From Rhodococcus sp. 14-2483-1-2 (lineage in GTDB: Bacteria; Actinomycetota; Actinomycetes; Mycobacteriales; Mycobacteriaceae), in the NCBI RefSeq assembly GCF_002259405.1, contig NZ_NPFW01000009.1:124001-188000 (forward strand): a stretch of DNA of 64,000 nt, written 5' to 3'. Position numbers and translations under genes: made by a program. The first letter of the stretch is position 1, and the number at the start of each line of letters is the position of its first letter. Under the pieces are notes generated by a model, which was not told the origin of the DNA, did no database searches, and saw only the letters and a list, made by a program, of their open reading frames with translations. Positions 61,261 to 64,000 of this stretch are shown here, piece by piece.

Positions 61261-62159
61261 CAGTCTTTGCTCCGAAGAACGATGGCGAGGTACAGGGCGA
61301 TGAAGACGAGAGAGATGAGAAGCATGACGGTCGCGAGGGCCGAGCCGAAGCCGATGCGGCCTGCTTCACCGACGACGTTGGCCGTGACCAACGCCGATAT
61401 CAGTTCCAATCCGTTTCTGCCCCTGTTGATCACCCACACCAGGTCGAAGGCGCGCAGTGCCTCGATGACGGTGATGACGACGATGAGCAGATTGGTGTTC
61501 TTCATCAGCGGAAAGATGACGCTGAAGAACGTCCGAACAGGCCCGGCCCCGTCCATCAACGCGGCTTCGCGGACGGACGGATCGATGGCCTTGAGGCCGG
61601 CCAAGTACAACAGCATGATGTAGCCGGTATGACGCCACCCGGCCGCGACCATCACGGCCCAGATGTTGATGTCCGGATCGCCGAGCCAGTCGACGTCGGT
61701 ACCGAGCAGGCTGTTGAGGACGCCACCCTCGGTGGAGTAGATGAGCTGCCAGATGAAACCGATGAGGGCCATCGACAGCACCACGGGAATGTAGAAGATG
61801 CTCTGGTAGAGCCGAGATCCCTTGAGGTTCTTGTCCAGAAGGATCGCCAGCAGGATGCCGATGACGGTGGGGACGAGGAACAGGAACGCCAACCAGAGCA
61901 GGTTGTTGTGCAGAGCCTGTTGGAACGGTGGGTACGCCTCGACGGCATCCACGTAGTTCCGAGTGCCGATCCACTCGATGCTCGACGTTCCGCCGATGCC
62001 GTCCCAGCGGGCGAACGACAGGATGACCGTGAAGATCGTCGGAATCCAGACGAGACCGATGACGATCAGCGCGGGAACTCCGAGCATGAGCGCGATGGTC
62101 CACTTCTCGCGAACACTGCGCCGAACCTTCGGCGACTTGACCCGTTCGGGTGCGGTCAT
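61260..62159 (-). CDS. Carbohydrate ABC permease, first subunit
   Basis: 299 residues from ATG 62159 (MTAPERVKSPKVRRSVREKWTIALMLGVPALIVIG). Six helices with MalF-type EAA loop AIDPSVREAALMDGAGPVRTFFSVIFPLMKNTNLLIV. A longer upstream frame is not supported, because it would overlap the binding-protein gene. It works with the following permease in sugar import. It lies 58 bp after the binding-protein stop. Confidence 0.9.
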   Translation of the reverse strand: MTAPERVKSPKVRRSVREKWTIALMLGVPALIVIGLVWIPTIFTVILSFARWDGIGGTSSIEWIGTRNYVDAVEAYPPFQQALHNNLLWLAFLFLVPTVIGILLAILLDKNLKGSRLYQSIFYIPVVLSMALIGFIWQLIYSTEGGVLNSLLGTDVDWLGDPDINIWAVMVAAGWRHTGYIMLLYLAGLKAIDPSVREAALMDGAGPVRTFFSVIFPLMKNTNLLIVVITVIEALRAFDLVWVINRGRNGLELISALVTANVVGEAGRIGFGSALATVMLLISLVFIALYLAIVLRSKD

Positions 62160-62217
62160 GGCATTACCTGATCTCGATGTCGAGTGGATGATGGAGGTCG
62201 AATCGCACTGCGCACGA

Positions 62218-63513
62218 TCATGTTCCGAACACCGCCGACTTCTGGCGCTCGATGCTGCGGACCAGACCGTCGACATCGTTCGGGTTGCCGATGAACTGCT
62301 GCAGAGCCGGGATCATGACGATCGACGCGAAGTCGGGGCGGGTGTCGCGGTCGAAGAACTGGGTGATCTCCTCCGCGTTCTGCACCAGATCCGCCGACTT
62401 ACGCACGAGCGCAGGGAAACTGGACAGGTCGGCGTCACGGTGAGCGGGAATGGCCTGCGGGTCCTGCTTCGCGTAGGCGACGGCAGGGTCGGGTCCGGTC
62501 ATGTAGGTGAGGAAGTCCTCGGCTCCGGGCCGGTTGCGCGGGTCGGTGCGCATCATGAACCCGTCCATGGGAGCTTCGACCGTGGATGTTCCGACGGCGG
62601 AGTCGAGTTCGGGAAAGGTGAAGAAGTCCAGGTCGTCGCGTTCGGCACCGGCGGGGAAGCTCTGCGCGACGAACATGCCGGCGACGAGTGAGCCGACGCT
62701 CTTGTTCAGCAGAGCCATCTGCGCGTCGGCGATCTTGCGGCCCAGTGGCTGTGGCTGGTGGAACGGCAATAGTTCACGCCAGGTGTCGAACACCGAGCGC
62801 ACGCGATTGTCGGTCCAGCTCACGTCGCCGGCGAGCAGGGTTCGGTGGAACTCGACGCCGTTCAGGCGCAGATTCAGATAGTCGAACGTTCCGAACGGTG
62901 GCCACCCGTCTCGGGCACCGAAGCCGATCGGGGTGAGGCCGTCGGCCTGCATCTGTTTGCTCAACGCCACCCACTGGTCGTACGTGGCCGGGGGCTCGTA
63001 CCCACGCTCGGCCCACAGGCTCGGCCGGTAGAACACCGCCCACGGGTAGTAGAAGAACGGGATCAGGTACTGCTTGCCGTCCATGCCGGTCGAGTTCTCG
63101 CGGAAGCTCTCGTTGAAGCCGCCGCCGTGGTTCGCCCAGATCGGCGAGAGGTCCTCCACCAGACCCTTCTCGGCGAAGTACTTCACCCGGTACCCACCCA
63201 TCCAGGTGATGACGTCGTCGGGCGTGCCCTGGAGGTAGTTGTTGACGTTTTCCTGGAACGACGTGGAGTCGACGGTGTTGACGGCGAGCTGCCGCCCGGT
63301 CTGCTGTCGGTACATCGCGACGAAGTCCTCGACACCCAGCTTGGAGTTGGGGTCGGACAACCGTGACCCGAGCGTGGTGACGTTCGGGTCGACGCTGTTC
63401 GAGCATGCCGACAGCGCGCCACCGGCGGTGATCGCACCCGCGGCGACGAGCGCGGACCGCAGGAAATCGCGTCGGGACGGCTGCCACGTGCGCGGCCACT
63501 CGTGTGGGTTCAT
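62218..63513 (-). CDS. Sugar ABC transporter substrate-binding lipoprotein
   Basis: 431 residues from ATG 63513. A twin-arginine lipoprotein signal (SRRDFLRSALVAAGAITAGGALSACS) marks Tat export and acylation at the Cys. The mature domain has SFQENVNNYLQGTPDDVITWMGG and ENSTGMDGKQYLIPFFYYPWAVFYRPSLW, as in family-1 sugar-binding proteins. First gene of the galactoside operon and divergent from the GH42 gene. Confidence 0.92.
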   Translation of the reverse strand: MNPHEWPRTWQPSRRDFLRSALVAAGAITAGGALSACSNSVDPNVTTLGSRLSDPNSKLGVEDFVAMYRQQTGRQLAVNTVDSTSFQENVNNYLQGTPDDVITWMGGYRVKYFAEKGLVEDLSPIWANHGGGFNESFRENSTGMDGKQYLIPFFYYPWAVFYRPSLWAERGYEPPATYDQWVALSKQMQADGLTPIGFGARDGWPPFGTFDYLNLRLNGVEFHRTLLAGDVSWTDNRVRSVFDTWRELLPFHQPQPLGRKIADAQMALLNKSVGSLVAGMFVAQSFPAGAERDDLDFFTFPELDSAVGTSTVEAPMDGFMMRTDPRNRPGAEDFLTYMTGPDPAVAYAKQDPQAIPAHRDADLSSFPALVRKSADLVQNAEEITQFFDRDTRPDFASIVMIPALQQFIGNPNDVDGLVRSIERQKSAVFGT

Positions 63514-63726
63514 GGAAGTCCTTCGACGAGAAAGTATCGATAACGATCAGAAATGAACATCCCCGCTGTTCGTTCTGCGGTGTTCACCTGACCATTCGGG
63601 GTGATGCAGGTTACAGAAACACGACGCTACGGCGTCTGTCAAGCTCTTTGTGGCTCGTTCACCTGCATCAGTAAGAAAATGTTCATTCATGTTGACATCT
63701 GAGAAAGCCTCGTTCATATTGTGAGC
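63514..63726. promoter_or_regulatory. Divergent control region of the galactoside operon and GH42 gene
   Basis: 213 bp, AT-richer than its surroundings. It contains ATGAACAT (63553-63560) and its inverted partner ATGTTCAT (63679-63686), plus two GTTCACCTG-type repeats and TCGATAACGATCAG near 63537. They probably are repressor sites for a galactoside-responsive regulator not found in this window. Confidence 0.5.
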
Positions 63727-64000
63727 ATGGACACAGCGCGACGCAGCACCTGGCCGACCCAGGGAATCTCCTTCGGCGGCGACTACAACCCCGAGCAGTG
63801 GCCCGAGGACGTCTGGCGACGCGACGTCGAGCTGATGCACGAGGCCGGCGTCGACTTCGTGACCGTCGGTGTTTTCTCCTGGGCTCGCCTGCAGCCGACC
63901 GCGTCGACGTGGGACTTCGAGTGGCTCGACCGCGTCATGGATCTGATGCACGAGGGCGACATTCGCGTCGACCTGGCCACGGCGACCGCGTCGCCCCCGC
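63727..64000 (+). CDS. Beta-galactosidase GH42, N-terminal part (cut by window edge)
   Basis: 91 residues visible from ATG 63727 (GTG 63721 possible). The start, ISFGGDYNPEQWPEDVWRRDVELMHEAGVDFVTVGVFSWARLQP, is the hallmark opening of GH42. These hydrolyse beta-galactosides, including arabinogalactan or milk-type oligosaccharides. Divergent from the sugar-binding protein and likely part of the same galactoside utilisation system. Confidence 0.9.
   Translation, partial: MDTARRSTWPTQGISFGGDYNPEQWPEDVWRRDVELMHEAGVDFVTVGVFSWARLQPTASTWDFEWLDRVMDLMHEGDIRVDLATATASPP

Noticed and set aside
1-64000. CRISPR arrays, insertion sequences, prophage or integron
   Set aside because: No regular spaced repeats, transposase, integrase or phage structural genes were seen; the dispersed palindromes are not arranged as an array.

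Overview
The window is GC-rich and almost fully coding, with short intergenic gaps and many GTG/TTG starts and ATGA/GTGA overlaps. Gene content points to a mycolic-acid actinobacterium, most likely Rhodococcus or a close relative. The basis is LysX, a cutinase-family secreted protein, DUF3558-type lipoprotein, two F420/PPOX-type flavoenzymes, actinobacterial-type DnaA boxes (TTGTCCACA), the Mycobacterium-like lysine aminotransferase and a CrtU aryl-carotenoid enzyme. Genus is an inference. No rRNA, tRNA, CRISPR array, transposase or prophage was found.

Layout. 1-5.4 kb: lysX (cut by the left edge), an AbiEi-like/DUF559-like protein, a GNAT, an F420-type enzyme and a GGDEF-EAL protein. 5.4-10.8 kb: a LacI regulator divergent from an MFS exporter with a shared operator, then a cobalamin riboswitch and a btuFCD-like ABC importer. 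10.8-23.6 kb: mixed housekeeping and stress genes (SnoaL-like, VOC, AraC, XRE, MarR, aldo-keto reductase, HAD dehalogenase, DinB), one frameshifted membrane gene and a stand-alone mraY. 23.7-28.3 kb: a lysine module (LysE-type exporter, LysG-type regulator, lysine 6-aminotransferase, piperideine-6-carboxylate dehydrogenase). 28.3-37.9 kb: membrane protein, cutinase-like protein, copper island with a CsoR-type box, S4 protein, methyltransferase and crtU. 38-41.3 kb: small acidic ORF, CIRCE-controlled hsp20, ArsR/SRPBCC pair and a DUF5914-like Rieske protein. 41.5-48.6 kb: what looks like a complete glycine betaine to glycine demethylation locus, with an IclR gene and a 36-bp palindromic operator. 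48.7-51.3 kb: azlCD with an XRE-cupin regulator, and an SDR. 51.4-54.9 kb: ABC exporter plus NarL/DesK two-component system. 55.4-58.2 kb: secreted or lipoprotein pair and a retron. 58.2-64 kb: alpha-galactosidase, sugar ABC importer and the start of a GH42 beta-galactosidase (cut by the right edge).

Most notable. (1) A retron: a myxobacterial/actinobacterial-style reverse transcriptase (YADD) directly preceded by a roughly 200-nt structured non-coding region. That region is bounded by a 20-bp a1/a2 inverted repeat and contains a three-step msd-like hairpin; no effector gene is linked. (2) A family of about 56-bp palindromic repeats with five alignable copies in 64 kb, mostly next to gene ends, and a second 67-bp palindrome family with two copies. 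Further single palindromes of the same build lie at other gene ends. These look like a population of undescribed intergenic hairpin elements.
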